The position numbers and the translations under genes are program-made. From contig JBOFHT010000025.1 of the NCBI GenBank assembly GCA_051649785.1, positions 1 through 58,659 of the forward strand: a stretch of 58,659 nucleotides of DNA, written 5' to 3'. Shown piece by piece: positions 26,129-35,144 of this stretch (its first letter is position 1; every line of letters starts with the position of its first letter). Below the pieces are notes generated by a model that saw only the letters and a list, made by a program, of their open reading frames with translations, was not told the origin of the DNA and did no database searches. Source of the stretch: JBOFHT01 sp051649785 (lineage in GTDB: Archaea > Methanobacteriota > Methanobacteria > Methanobacteriales > Methanobacteriaceae).

Positions 26129-27439
26129 TTAATTTAAATAATATAATTCAACTTCACTATTTTCTTCAATAATTTCAGTATTTTTAGCTATTTTTATATA
26201 AGCATCAGCTTCATTAATTGATGTAATAGCTCCTGAATCTTTAACTATAGGATAAATTTCAATTCCATTTTTAGTATTTTCTAATTTAACAAGTAAATAT
26301 TCTACTCTTCCTAATGAGGAGATATATCTTTTCACTATTTTACCTTTAGATATTGTTTTATGATTTGGGTATTTATTATAGTTTCCAGATAATTTTTTTA
26401 ATTCTTTTGATATAAATGCATAAAATACCACCAATGCTGAAACTGGATTTCCTGGAAGACCTATTATTAATTTTGTGCTAATTTCACTATAATCTTCCTC
26501 TTCCCATTCTCCTTCTTTTGGCTTTCCCCCTCTTTTCTTATTTAAATTTATTTTTCCTACAATAGTTGGTTTCCCAGGTTTTATAGATATTCCATGTATA
26601 ATAGTTTCACCAATATCATCAATAACATGTCTTAAAACATCTCCAACTCCTGCAGAAGTTCCTCCCGAACATATAATAATATCGCAACTCTCTAATGCAC
26701 TTTCAATAGTATTTCTTAGTTCTTTATAGTTATCCCTAATAATTCCAATAGTTTTAGCTTCACATCCACAGGAGATAATGGCATTTTTAATAGTATGGGA
26801 ATTCACATCATAGATTCTACCTATTTCCATTACTTCTCCTTCTTTTAATAGCTCATTTCCAGTTGATATAATTCCAATCACTGGTTTTTTATAAACTTCT
26901 ACATTTTTCATACCTTGTGCACTTAAAAAGCCAATTTTTCCTGGATTTAAAACATCTTTTGCATTTAAAACAATTTCCCCGGATTTAATGTCTGAACCTT
27001 TTTGAGCTATATTTTCATTAGGTCTAAGGCTTTTAAAGACATTAATGTTTTCTCCTATTTTTTCACAGAATTCTATCATGGCAACAGCATTAGCTCCATT
27101 TGGAATTGGTGCACCTGTAGCTATTTCAATACATTCTCCATTTTTAATGATTTTTTTACTAGAAGAACCTGCTTCAATTTGATCTATACATTTAAGTATT
27201 TTTGGGGATTCTTCACTAGCTCCAAAGCTATCCTCAGCTTTTATAGCAAATCCGTCCATTAATGACTTATTAAATGGAGGTAGGGCTATTTCACTATTGA
27301 TATCATTAAATAAAACCCGATTATAACAATTATTAATTGATATATTTTCGCTTTTACAAGTATAATTTTCATTAAATAGATTTTTTATTATTTCTAATGC
27401 TTCTTCAAATTCTTTTATCTTTAAAAACTCAGTTCCCAC
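26129..27439 (-). CDS. moeA: Molybdopterin molybdenumtransferase MoeA
   Basis: MoeA inserts molybdate (or tungstate) into adenylylated molybdopterin, needed by formylmethanofuran dehydrogenase in methanogens. The 436-residue product has the MoeA block ALPPFNKSLMDGFAI, IEIATGAPIPNGANAV, GIISTGNELL, the MoCF-binding DIIICSGGTSAGVGDVLRHV and LIGLPGNPVSALVVFYAF. A charged insert KKRGGKPKEGEWEEEDYSE (about residues 308-326) interrupts the domain before the GLPGNP motif. The start is a GTG at 27439 with a weak GTGG site upstream. It is divergent from aIF1A with about 520 bp between. Confidence 0.93.
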   Translation of the reverse strand: MGTEFLKIKEFEEALEIIKNLFNENYTCKSENISINNCYNRVLFNDINSEIALPPFNKSLMDGFAIKAEDSFGASEESPKILKCIDQIEAGSSSKKIIKNGECIEIATGAPIPNGANAVAMIEFCEKIGENINVFKSLRPNENIAQKGSDIKSGEIVLNAKDVLNPGKIGFLSAQGMKNVEVYKKPVIGIISTGNELLKEGEVMEIGRIYDVNSHTIKNAIISCGCEAKTIGIIRDNYKELRNTIESALESCDIIICSGGTSAGVGDVLRHVIDDIGETIIHGISIKPGKPTIVGKINLNKKRGGKPKEGEWEEEDYSEISTKLIIGLPGNPVSALVVFYAFISKELKKLSGNYNKYPNHKTISKGKIVKRYISSLGRVEYLLVKLENTKNGIEIYPIVKDSGAITSINEADAYIKIAKNTEIIEENSEVELYYLN

Positions 27440-27957
27440 AAAACCACTTCTTAATTAGATTTTAATTATTAGAATATTTTATATACTTATTAGTTGCTAA
27501 TCAATGAGCTATATAATTCTCATACTATAACTTAATTCCAATACCTATAACTTTTAAATTTTATAATCTTTATATATGATGAACAATAGATATAAATTAT
27601 ACTATATTATTAAGAGATTAACTTTTAGTTTACATCATTTACATTATTATTTATTACTAGCATATTTATTGGGCTATATTTATTATTTATGATGTTTTAA
27701 TTATAATTTATTAGCTGTAATATACTAGATATATTTGATATTTAATTGTTATGATTATTATTTATTCTAAATAACCATTAATTATTCTAATAATATAATA
27801 TTAATTTATAATATACTTTAATTTATAATGCACGGTTAATATATTAATATTATTAACATATTAACATGCTTAATATAATTAAAATTATACAATTACTAAC
27901 ACTACTAATACTAATTTTTCATTATTAGGACTTAGTTTTAAACTTGGAGGGAAATAT
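27440..27957. other. Divergent intergenic region
   Basis: About 520 bp between moeA and the aIF1A gene. It is AT-rich. A TTTATATATG TATA-like motif at 27569-27578 is on the plus strand but nearly 390 bp from the aIF1A start, so its role is unclear. GGAGGG at 27946-27951 is the ribosome binding site of aIF1A. No other gene was seen. Confidence 0.45.
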
Positions 27958-28257
27958 TTGAGTAGAGAAGAACCACAACAAGAATTTAAAAGAGTAAGAA
28001 CCCCTAGACGTGGGGAAATTCCGGGGATTGTAGAACAAATTTTAGGCCATGGAAAGCTTAGAGTAAGATGTGCAGATGGTAAAATCCGTCTTACTAGAAT
28101 TCCTGGAAAAATGAAAAAGAGGATTTGGATTAGGGAAGGGGATGTTGTTTTAGTAAAGCCATGGGATTTCCAAACTGATGAAAAGGCTGATGTTATTTGG
28201 AGATACACTAGAACTGAATCTAACTGGCTTGAAAGAAGAGGATACCTTAAAATGTGA
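27958..28257 (+). CDS. Translation initiation factor aIF1A
   Basis: Archaeal homologue of eIF1A, an OB-fold protein that binds the small ribosomal subunit A site during initiation. The 99-residue product includes RTPRRGEIPGIVEQILGHGKLR, VRCADGKIRLTRIPGKMKKRIWI and EGDVVLVKPWDFQ, all typical. The start is a TTG at 27958 with a strong GGAGGG site 6 nt upstream; there is no ATG nearby. It heads a group followed by Rio1 kinase and a Pno1-like KH protein, an arrangement frequently conserved in archaea that links initiation and small-subunit maturation. Confidence 0.95.
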   Translation: MSREEPQQEFKRVRTPRRGEIPGIVEQILGHGKLRVRCADGKIRLTRIPGKMKKRIWIREGDVVLVKPWDFQTDEKADVIWRYTRTESNWLERRGYLKM

Positions 28258-28531
28258 TATTATTTTTTAATTTCACATTATATTATTATATTATTATTGC
28301 AATCTATTACATAATATTCTCTCATATCATATAATATCAAATCATATTAGTTTATATTACATATAATTGATTTATATTTATATTTATATATGTATATTAT
28401 ATTTATTGCTACAATTACACATATTTAGATTATTTTTTGCATTCCCAATATCTATATTAATTGATTACAAATTAAATGTTCATTTGTATTAATTTTATAT
28501 TTAATACTATTTTTAAAGCTCTGTTGATAAA

Positions 28532-29311
28532 ATGGATTCTAAAATATCTAAAGCAGATTCAGAAATTCGGAAAATGCTCTCTGAAAAACGAATTAGGGGA
28601 GATGATGATCGTAAAGTGGGTAGTGAGGTTTTTGATAACCAAACTCTTAAAACACTTTACAAATTAGCTAATCAAGGTCATTTAGATATTTTAAATGGAG
28701 CTATTAGTACTGGGAAAGAAGCAAATGTATTAAAAGGAATTCAAGATGACGGAACTATTGTGGCTGTTAAAATATATAGGATAGCCACTTCCGACTTTAA
28801 AAAAATGCAATATTATATTGATGGTGATCCTAGATTCAAAACAAGAATGAGTAATAAACGTCAAATTGTTCATCTGTGGACTAGTAAAGAATTCAAGAAC
28901 TTAAGCCGTCTTTTTGATGCAGGAGTCACTGTTCCAAAACCTATTACTTCATTAAGTAATGTTTTGATTATAGAATTTATTGGGGATAAAAAAGGAAATG
29001 CGGCACCTATTCTTAGGGACAAAGCTCCTGAAAATCCTGAAGAATTCTTAGAAAAGCTTATCACTCAGCTAAAACTATTTATTAAAGAAGCTAAACTGGT
29101 TCATGGTGATTTATCTAGCTTTAATATTCTTAATAATAATGAAAGTCCTGTTATTATTGATGTTTCTCAATCAGTTACTTTGGATAATCCTATAGCTAAT
29201 GAGTTACTTGTTAGGGATATTAATAATATTGTAAATGATTTCAATAGATTTGGTCTTTCAATATCTAAAAAATATATTATAGAAAAACTAGATTTAAAAA
29301 ATAGAAAATAG
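28532..29311 (+). CDS. rio1: Serine/threonine protein kinase Rio1
   Basis: RIO1-type atypical kinase of 259 residues acting in maturation of the small ribosomal subunit. The ATP loop is GAISTGKEANVLKG, the invariant Lys is in VAVKIYRI, the catalytic loop is LVHGDLSSFNIL, and the metal-binding Asp is in VIIDVSQSV. IATSDFKKMQYYIDGDPRF is the RIO-specific block. The start ATG at 28532 has only a weak TTGAT-like site. A 10-bp-stem hairpin lies about 60 bp after the stop. Neighbours are aIF1A upstream and the KH protein downstream, consistent with a ribosome biogenesis role. Confidence 0.94.
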   Translation: MDSKISKADSEIRKMLSEKRIRGDDDRKVGSEVFDNQTLKTLYKLANQGHLDILNGAISTGKEANVLKGIQDDGTIVAVKIYRIATSDFKKMQYYIDGDPRFKTRMSNKRQIVHLWTSKEFKNLSRLFDAGVTVPKPITSLSNVLIIEFIGDKKGNAAPILRDKAPENPEEFLEKLITQLKLFIKEAKLVHGDLSSFNILNNNESPVIIDVSQSVTLDNPIANELLVRDINNIVNDFNRFGLSISKKYIIEKLDLKNRK

Positions 29312-29373
29312 TAATAAAATAGCATTTAATAATCTTAATTAAATAGTGTTAATTAATCAAAGCATTAATTAAT

Positions 29374-29397
29374 AAATTTCAATTTATATTGAAATTT
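29374..29397 (+). terminator. Stem-loop downstream of rio1
   Basis: A perfect 10-bp inverted repeat (AAATTTCAAT / ATTGAAATTT) with a 4-nt loop is followed by TTAATTTTAG. It lies 62 bp after the rio1 stop. The stem is AT-rich, so a terminator role is tentative. Confidence 0.35.
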
Positions 29398-29578
29398 TTA
29401 ATTTTAGTTACTAATTAGTAATGTATTTCTTAATTTTATTTACTATCATAATTTCACATTTATTGTTATCATATTTATTTTTCATTTTTTGCTAAAATAC
29501 TTTTTCAAAAGTAATTTAAATTAGTACTTACAGGTTGCCCTTTTAGGAAAATTTAATATAACTAGTCATATAATATAA

Positions 29579-29592
29579 ATGTATATATACAT
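29579..29592. promoter_or_regulatory. Perfect palindrome in the leader of the KH gene
   Basis: ATGTATATATACAT is a 14-bp perfect palindrome about 135 bp upstream of the KH-protein start, in a stretch with several TATA-like motifs. It could be an operator or part of a promoter; chance in AT-rich DNA is also possible. Confidence 0.25.
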
Positions 29593-29725
29593 ATAAGTGT
29601 ATAATTTATACAGTTAATTATATATAGTTAAAATATTTATTATATTGACTATACTAATACACTTTGTTGTTAATTTATTGTTAATAATCTTATAGCTAAT
29701 AAAATTATAATATGGAGATGATTAT

Positions 29726-30307
29726 CTGGTTAATACAGAATATATTAGAATTCCTAGTGAAAGAGTAGGGATTTTAATTGGGACAAACGGGGAAGTTAAA
29801 AAAGAAATTGAAAGATTAACACAAACTTTTTTAGATATTGATGGTGAAGCTGGAACTGTAATGGTTAATCCTACAGAAGAGATGGAAGATCCTTTGGCTG
29901 TTTGGAAAACAAAATCTATTGTTAAAGCTATTGGTCGTGGATTTAATCCAGAATCTGCTCTTAAACTTAAAGAAGATGATGTTTACTTAGAAATTATAAA
30001 TCTTACAGAATATGTTGGAAAATCTAAAAAAGCACTAGCTAGGCAAAAAGGTAGAATAATTGGTAAGGAGGGAAGAACTCGCCAAATAATTATTGAAATG
30101 GCATCTGTTTCACTTTCAGTTTATGGTAAAACAGTTGGAATTATTGGGGACCTTGAAAATGTAATGGTGGCTAAAGAAGCAGTAGAAATGATTCTTAGTG
30201 GATCTCGCCATAAGTCTGTTTATGGATTTTTAGAAAGTAGACAGCAAGATAGGAAATTAAAAGAATTTAAAGAAATAATTGGTGCAAGTGAAGATGATAT
30301 TCTTTAA
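29726..30307 (+). CDS. KH-domain rRNA-processing protein (archaeal Pno1/Dim2-like), probable CTG start
   Basis: Archaeal Pno1/Dim2 homologues bind 16S rRNA during small-subunit maturation. The 193-residue frame has two KH-type modules: IPSERVGILIGTNGEVKKEIE near the N terminus (GxxG in IGTNGE) and KGRIIGKEGRTRQIIIEMA in the second half, followed by the Pno1 signature GSRHKSVYGFLES. The first KH motif lies upstream of the only early ATG (29861), so that ATG cannot be the true start. The sequence GGAGATGAT at 29714-29722 is a near-ideal ribosome binding site. The first in-frame codon at correct spacing is CTG at 29726, giving (M)VNTEYIRIPSERVG. No in-frame ATG, GTG or TTG is near. The gene follows rio1. 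Confidence 0.85.
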   Translation: MVNTEYIRIPSERVGILIGTNGEVKKEIERLTQTFLDIDGEAGTVMVNPTEEMEDPLAVWKTKSIVKAIGRGFNPESALKLKEDDVYLEIINLTEYVGKSKKALARQKGRIIGKEGRTRQIIIEMASVSLSVYGKTVGIIGDLENVMVAKEAVEMILSGSRHKSVYGFLESRQQDRKLKEFKEIIGASEDDIL

Positions 30308-30939
30308 ATATTCTTTTTAATTATTTATTAACTTATTTATTAAATTTGAAAAATTGATAATTGATACTAATATAAAGTTAATAATATTACTAAATTTATT
30401 ACTAATAATTAAGAATAATTAAAGATAATTAAAAATAATTTCTTTTTAATATGGATGATTATTGTAATACAGATGATTTAATATTAAATCTTTAAGATTA
30501 AATCTTTAAACTAAAGTTTTAAAATCTGATATTTTGGTTATTATCATAATTCACATGATTCCCTATTAATTAATATTAATGGTAACTTTAGTGATAGTAA
30601 CTATTATAGAAGTAAATATTAGTGATAGTTAATTGGTATTATAATAGTGAATACTGGAAGATGATTAAGTGCATTCCTATTTAGTTATAGGGCAATATTA
30701 TAATTTTAGCATATGGTACCAAAACTATTATATATTAATTGGGTAATATAGATATAAGTATTAAAGTTGCTATGTTTAATACTATTAAATTTATAATATT
30801 AACTAATTTATATTACATAAAAATTTATTAGTACTAAAAACTTTATTAAATTTCACATTAAAAAAAAGTTTTAATTAAATAACAAAAGTTTTAATTTAAC
30901 AAAAATTTTATTAAAAATTATATATTTAGGAGGGTGAAT
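30308..30939. other. Intergenic region with candidate top6BA promoter
   Basis: About 630 bp before topoisomerase VI. At 30480-30525 there are short inverted repeats around AAGATTAAATCTT. At 30719-30740 the sequence CCAAAACTATTATATATTA resembles an archaeal BRE/TATA pair, which would place a transcript start about 170-180 nt before the gene. Near 30860-30920 short A/T direct repeats (aaaagttttaattta) occur. AGGAGGGTGA at 30928-30937 is the ribosome binding site. Confidence 0.4.
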
Positions 30940-32655
30940 TTGTCTCAACAAGCAGCAGAACTCTTTGATAATTTTCAAGAGTTAACTCCATCAGAATTTT
31001 TTAGAAAAAATAAGCAAATGTTAGGATTTTCTGGAAAAATCCGCTCTTTAACTATTGTATTTCACGAATTAATAACAAACAGTTTTGATGCAGCTGAAGA
31101 AGCGGGGATCTTACCTGAAATTAAAATAGATCTTAAGAGAATTGATAAAGAGCATTATGTCTTACGTCACTCAGATAATGGTCCTGGAATCCCTGAAGAA
31201 TTTGTAATGAGAGTATATTGTACTATGTTCGCAGGATCTAAATTTAGAAACATCCAATCAAGAGGACAACAAGGTCTTGGTTGTAGTGGCTGTGTACTAT
31301 TATCTCAAATGACTACTGGTGAACCTGCAAAAGTTATGTCTGCATATGAAGATGGAGATGAACTTAAGGGAGTCAAAATGGAATTTAAGATGGATGTTAA
31401 AAAGAACAAAGGTCTTATTCTCCATAAAGAAAAATTTACTCCTGAACATACGGGAGTTTGTATTGAACTTCAGTTTAAGGATGTTTCCTATTCTTTAGCT
31501 GAACAGGGAGCTTTTGAATATATTCGTAGAACCATGATTGGAAATCCTCATGCCAAGATTATTTTCCGTGATCCTAATGGACACAAATATATTTTTAACC
31601 GTGCTGCTGATATGGTCCCAGTTTTACCAAAAGAAGTTTTACCCCATCCTAAAGGGGTTACGGCCGATGACTTAATTTTCATGGCTAAACATACTGATAA
31701 AAGACGATTTAGAAGCTTATTAACTAGTGCTCTTTCAAGAATGTCTAATAAAAGAATTACTGAACTTGAAGAATCTACCGGAATTGATCTTGATAAACGC
31801 CCTAAAGATATGAAATGGGAAGAAGCAGAACAAATTGTCAATGAATTTGCTAAAATGAGCTTTATGGCTCCACCTACTTCTGGATTAATCCCAATTGGAA
31901 ATGAACAAATTGAAAATGGTATGACTGGAATATTAGAGCCGGAATTTATTTCTACTACTACAAGAAAACCAGTAACCTATAAAGGAGGAGTTTCATTTAT
32001 TATAGAGGCAGGTATTGCATATGGTGGAAACTCTGGACGAGTTGTTTCAGATCAAAGAAAATCGGAAATAATGAGATTTGCAAATAGAGTTCCTCTATCT
32101 TTTGATCAAGGTAGCTGTGCAATAACTGAAGCTTTAAAAAGCATTGATTGGAGAAGATATGGTCTTAAAGACTTGGAAAATACTCCAGTAACTGTTTTTG
32201 TTAATATTATTTCTACTCAAGTTCCCTATCTTTCTACAGGTAAACAAAGTGTTGCTCCTGAGCCAGAAATTTTACATGAAGTAAGACAAGCTACTATGAA
32301 AGTAGCTAGAAAGCTTCAAAAATATTTAAGAGCTAAAAAAGCTAAAAAAGAAGAAGCTGAAAGAGCTAAAATATTTGAAACTCTTGTTCCTCTTATTCTT
32401 AAAGAGTCTGCTGCACTTGCTGAAACAGGGGTCCCTGAATATGAGGATGTTTTGGCTAAAGTAACAAGAAGAGCACTCGCAGAGTTATTTGGTGAAAATC
32501 CTGATAAAGCTGAAGAAATTGATGGGGAAATTGAAGAGGATATTGTAGATGGTGTTGATGATATTATTGATGATGATATTGTTGAAGATTCTGGGGAAAA
32601 ATTATCTAAAGGTTCAGTTGAAGACTTAGATGCTTTTATAGATAATAATAAATAA
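30940..32655 (+). CDS. top6B: DNA topoisomerase VI subunit B
   Basis: The ATPase subunit of the archaeal type IIB topoisomerase, which relaxes and decatenates DNA with Top6A. The GHKL ATP-binding motifs are HELITNSFDAAEE (N47, D50), HSDNGPGIPEEF and SRGQQGLGCSG; the transducer domain switch Lys is probably in STGKQSVAPE. The C-terminal 50 residues are a very acidic low-complexity tail (DGEIEEDIVDGVDDIIDDD). The start is TTG at 30940 because AGGAGGGTGA sits immediately upstream; the GTG at 30934 is part of that ribosome binding site. Top6A follows 18 bp downstream. Confidence 0.95.
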   Translation: MSQQAAELFDNFQELTPSEFFRKNKQMLGFSGKIRSLTIVFHELITNSFDAAEEAGILPEIKIDLKRIDKEHYVLRHSDNGPGIPEEFVMRVYCTMFAGSKFRNIQSRGQQGLGCSGCVLLSQMTTGEPAKVMSAYEDGDELKGVKMEFKMDVKKNKGLILHKEKFTPEHTGVCIELQFKDVSYSLAEQGAFEYIRRTMIGNPHAKIIFRDPNGHKYIFNRAADMVPVLPKEVLPHPKGVTADDLIFMAKHTDKRRFRSLLTSALSRMSNKRITELEESTGIDLDKRPKDMKWEEAEQIVNEFAKMSFMAPPTSGLIPIGNEQIENGMTGILEPEFISTTTRKPVTYKGGVSFIIEAGIAYGGNSGRVVSDQRKSEIMRFANRVPLSFDQGSCAITEALKSIDWRRYGLKDLENTPVTVFVNIISTQVPYLSTGKQSVAPEPEILHEVRQATMKVARKLQKYLRAKKAKKEEAERAKIFETLVPLILKESAALAETGVPEYEDVLAKVTRRALAELFGENPDKAEEIDGEIEEDIVDGVDDIIDDDIVEDSGEKLSKGSVEDLDAFIDNNK

Positions 32656-32673
32656 TTAGGAGGGACTGTTTAA

Positions 32674-33741
32674 ATGTCAAAAATTCAAGAAAGAAAAGAA
32701 ATCACTGTTAATAAACTTAAAGGTCTTGGTGAAGAGATTATTGAAGATGTAACTAAAAAACAGATACCTTCTATTAGAGTTCCTTCAAGGGGAACTTCTA
32801 ATATTGTTTATGATGATTCTAAAAGATACTATGTTTTAGGGGATAGGTATGGTAGAAGGTCTTTGGGAAATGTAAAACAGATTCGTAAACTAGGGCAAAT
32901 GGTTTATGTGGCTAATTTTTGTAAAGATTTAGTTAGAAGAGAAAAAACAGCTACTTTAAGGGAGATGTACTATGTTTCTGAAGGATGGGGTGTTGGATTT
33001 AATAACCAGCAAGAATCAAATATTGTTGGTGAGGATTTAGAAGTTACACTTGGAACCAGCCGTGAAGATTTAGGTTTAATGCCTGAAGAAGATGGAGCTT
33101 CTGTTTATGGGGATATACAACTTCAAGAAGATGATATTACGATTGATGCTTTAAAATCAGGTAAATCAGGATATACTATTTCACCTACTATTGATGAGGT
33201 AGAATTTATAGGGCATGATGTTAAAAGGGTTATAGCTGTTGAAACTATGGGTATGTTTCATCGTATGGTACAAGAAAAAGCTCATGATAAGTTTGAAACA
33301 TTAATTGTAGGTCTTAAAGGACAAGCAGCTCGTGCTACTCGTAGATTCCTAAAAAGAGTTAATGAAGAATTAAAACTTCCAGTTTATGTTTGTAATGATG
33401 GTGACCCATGGGGATTCCATATTGCAATGGTTATTATTTCAGGAAGTGCAAAATTAGCCCATGTAAATCATGATTTAGCTACTCCTAATGCTAAATTTTT
33501 AGGAGTTACTGCAAGTGATATTGTTAATTATGAATTGCCCACTGATCCATTAAAAGATATTGATATTTTACGTTTAAAAGAGCTTTCAAAAGATCCAAGG
33601 TATAGGGATGAAGCTTGGCAAAATGAAATTAAAAAAATGCTTAAAATTGGTAAAAAAGCAGAACAGCAGTCTTTCTCTAAATATGGTCTTGAATATGTAG
33701 TGGATACATATTTCCCAGAAAAATTAGAAAAATTAGAATAG
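32674..33741 (+). CDS. top6A: DNA topoisomerase VI subunit A
   Basis: The DNA-cleaving subunit (Spo11 homologue), 355 residues. The winged-helix catalytic motif TLREMYYVSEGW places the active-site Tyr at 99/100, the second of the pair being the expected nucleophile. The Toprim metal site has the Glu of VAVETMGMFHRM and the acidic pair in CNDGDPWGFHIA. C-terminal blocks KFLGVTASDI and DPLKDIDILRLKEL are typical. GGAGG lies 11 nt upstream of the ATG. It is translated from the same transcript as Top6B with an 18-bp gap. Confidence 0.96.
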   Translation: MSKIQERKEITVNKLKGLGEEIIEDVTKKQIPSIRVPSRGTSNIVYDDSKRYYVLGDRYGRRSLGNVKQIRKLGQMVYVANFCKDLVRREKTATLREMYYVSEGWGVGFNNQQESNIVGEDLEVTLGTSREDLGLMPEEDGASVYGDIQLQEDDITIDALKSGKSGYTISPTIDEVEFIGHDVKRVIAVETMGMFHRMVQEKAHDKFETLIVGLKGQAARATRRFLKRVNEELKLPVYVCNDGDPWGFHIAMVIISGSAKLAHVNHDLATPNAKFLGVTASDIVNYELPTDPLKDIDILRLKELSKDPRYRDEAWQNEIKKMLKIGKKAEQQSFSKYGLEYVVDTYFPEKLEKLE

Positions 33742-33915
33742 GTATAAAATTTAATTAGTATATATCTTAATTAATATTATGCTTTTAATTATTATATAAT
33801 CAATTATTATATAATTTTATTAATTTATTTAACTGCTTACTTTAAATAATATTTTATTACAATTACTATAAATTATAAATTATATTATATACATATTAAC
33901 TTAAATGGGATTAAA

Positions 33916-34929
33916 ATGAAATCTGTTGCAATAAATGGTTATGGAACTATTGGAAAAAGAGTAGCTGATGCTGTATCAGCACAAAATGACATGAAAGTTG
34001 TTGGTGTAAGTAAAACTCGCCCAGACTTTGATGCTCGTATGGCGGTTGAAAAAGGATATGACCTATATATAGCTATTCCTGAACGTGAAAAATTATTTGA
34101 GGACGCAGGAATTGAAATAAGTGGTACTACTGATGAAATGGTTAATGATGCAGATATTATTGTTGATTGTACTCCTGGTAATGTTGGAGTAGCTAATCTA
34201 GAAAAATACAAATCTATAGGTGTTAAAGCTATTTATCAAGGTGGTGAAAGCCATGATTTAACTGGTTTATCATTTAACTCATTTACAAATTATAATGATT
34301 CCATTGGTAAAGATTATTCTAGGGTAGTTTCTTGTAATACTACAGGTCTTTCAAGAACTTTAAAACCAATTGATGATCTTTGCGGCATTAAAAAGATTCG
34401 TGCAGTTATGGTTCGCCGTGGTGGAGATCCTTCTCAAACTAATAAAGGACCTATTAATGCAATAGTTCCTAATCCTCCTACAGTGCCTTCTCATCATGGT
34501 CCTGATTTAAAAACAGTTATGTATGGTGTGGATATTACCACTGTGGCATTATTAGTCCCAACAACATTAATGCACCAACATAATCTTATGGTTGAACTTG
34601 AAACTACTCCTTCTATTGATGATGTTATTGATGTACTTGAGAAAAGGTCAAGAGTACTTCTTTTAAAAGCAAGTGAAGGATTAGGTTCTACAGCTGCTTT
34701 TATGGAATATGCTAAAGAACTTGGAAGAAGTAGGAATGATTTATTTGAAATTCCTGTTTGGAATGAATCAATAAATATTGTTAATGACGAGCTTTTTTAT
34801 ATGCAGGCGGTACACCAGGAATCTGATGTTGTTCCTGAAAATATTGATGCTATAAGAGCAATGTTAGAAATGGAAAGTGATGCTGAAAAATCAATAGCTA
34901 AAACTAATAAAGCAATGGGTATTTTATAA
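33916..34929 (+). CDS. gap: Archaeal-type glyceraldehyde-3-phosphate dehydrogenase
   Basis: Phosphorylating GAPDH of the archaeal class (337 residues), acting in gluconeogenesis in methanogens with NADP or NAD. The Rossmann motif is INGYGTIGKRVADA, the nucleophile is Cys140 in VVSCNTTGL, and the catalytic His is probably in PSHHGPD. Archaeal features include QGGESHDLTG and VMVRRGGDPSQTNKGPINAIVPNPPTVPSHHG (shown here by its key residues RRGGDP and NPPT). The ribosome binding site is a weak GGGAT before the ATG. It is monocistronic, with an AT-rich gap of about 174 bp upstream and T-runs downstream. Confidence 0.95.
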   Translation: MKSVAINGYGTIGKRVADAVSAQNDMKVVGVSKTRPDFDARMAVEKGYDLYIAIPEREKLFEDAGIEISGTTDEMVNDADIIVDCTPGNVGVANLEKYKSIGVKAIYQGGESHDLTGLSFNSFTNYNDSIGKDYSRVVSCNTTGLSRTLKPIDDLCGIKKIRAVMVRRGGDPSQTNKGPINAIVPNPPTVPSHHGPDLKTVMYGVDITTVALLVPTTLMHQHNLMVELETTPSIDDVIDVLEKRSRVLLLKASEGLGSTAAFMEYAKELGRSRNDLFEIPVWNESINIVNDELFYMQAVHQESDVVPENIDAIRAMLEMESDAEKSIAKTNKAMGIL

Positions 34930-34984
34930 TCGCATTGTTTTTATTAAGCTTTTCATTTCACATTTTTGATTTTTATTTATATTT

Positions 34985-35045
34985 TCCATTATTATTATTA
35001 TTATTATTTATGTTATCCCTCTTTTATTTTTTTATTATTATTATT
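34985..35045 (+). terminator. T-rich tract after gap
   Basis: Between the gap stop and the next gene the plus strand has several T runs (TTTTATTTTTTTATTATT) plus an (ATT) run of about seven units at 34988-35009. T-rich tracts act as intrinsic terminators in archaea, so this is a plausible terminator region. Confidence 0.35.
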
Positions 35046-35144
35046 TCAATATTATTCTTATTTTTTAATATTCTTAATTTATCAAGTTTCATAATCTAGT
35101 TTTTATTAAATAATTTTTTTATAAATAATATGGCAGTGATTAAT

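Noticed and set aside
29861..30307. ATG at 29861 as the start of the KH protein
   Set aside because: It would remove the first KH domain, which is clearly encoded upstream in the same frame.
30934..30939. GTG at 30934 as the topoisomerase VI B start
   Set aside because: It lies inside the AGGAGGGTGA ribosome binding site; the TTG at 30940 is correctly spaced.
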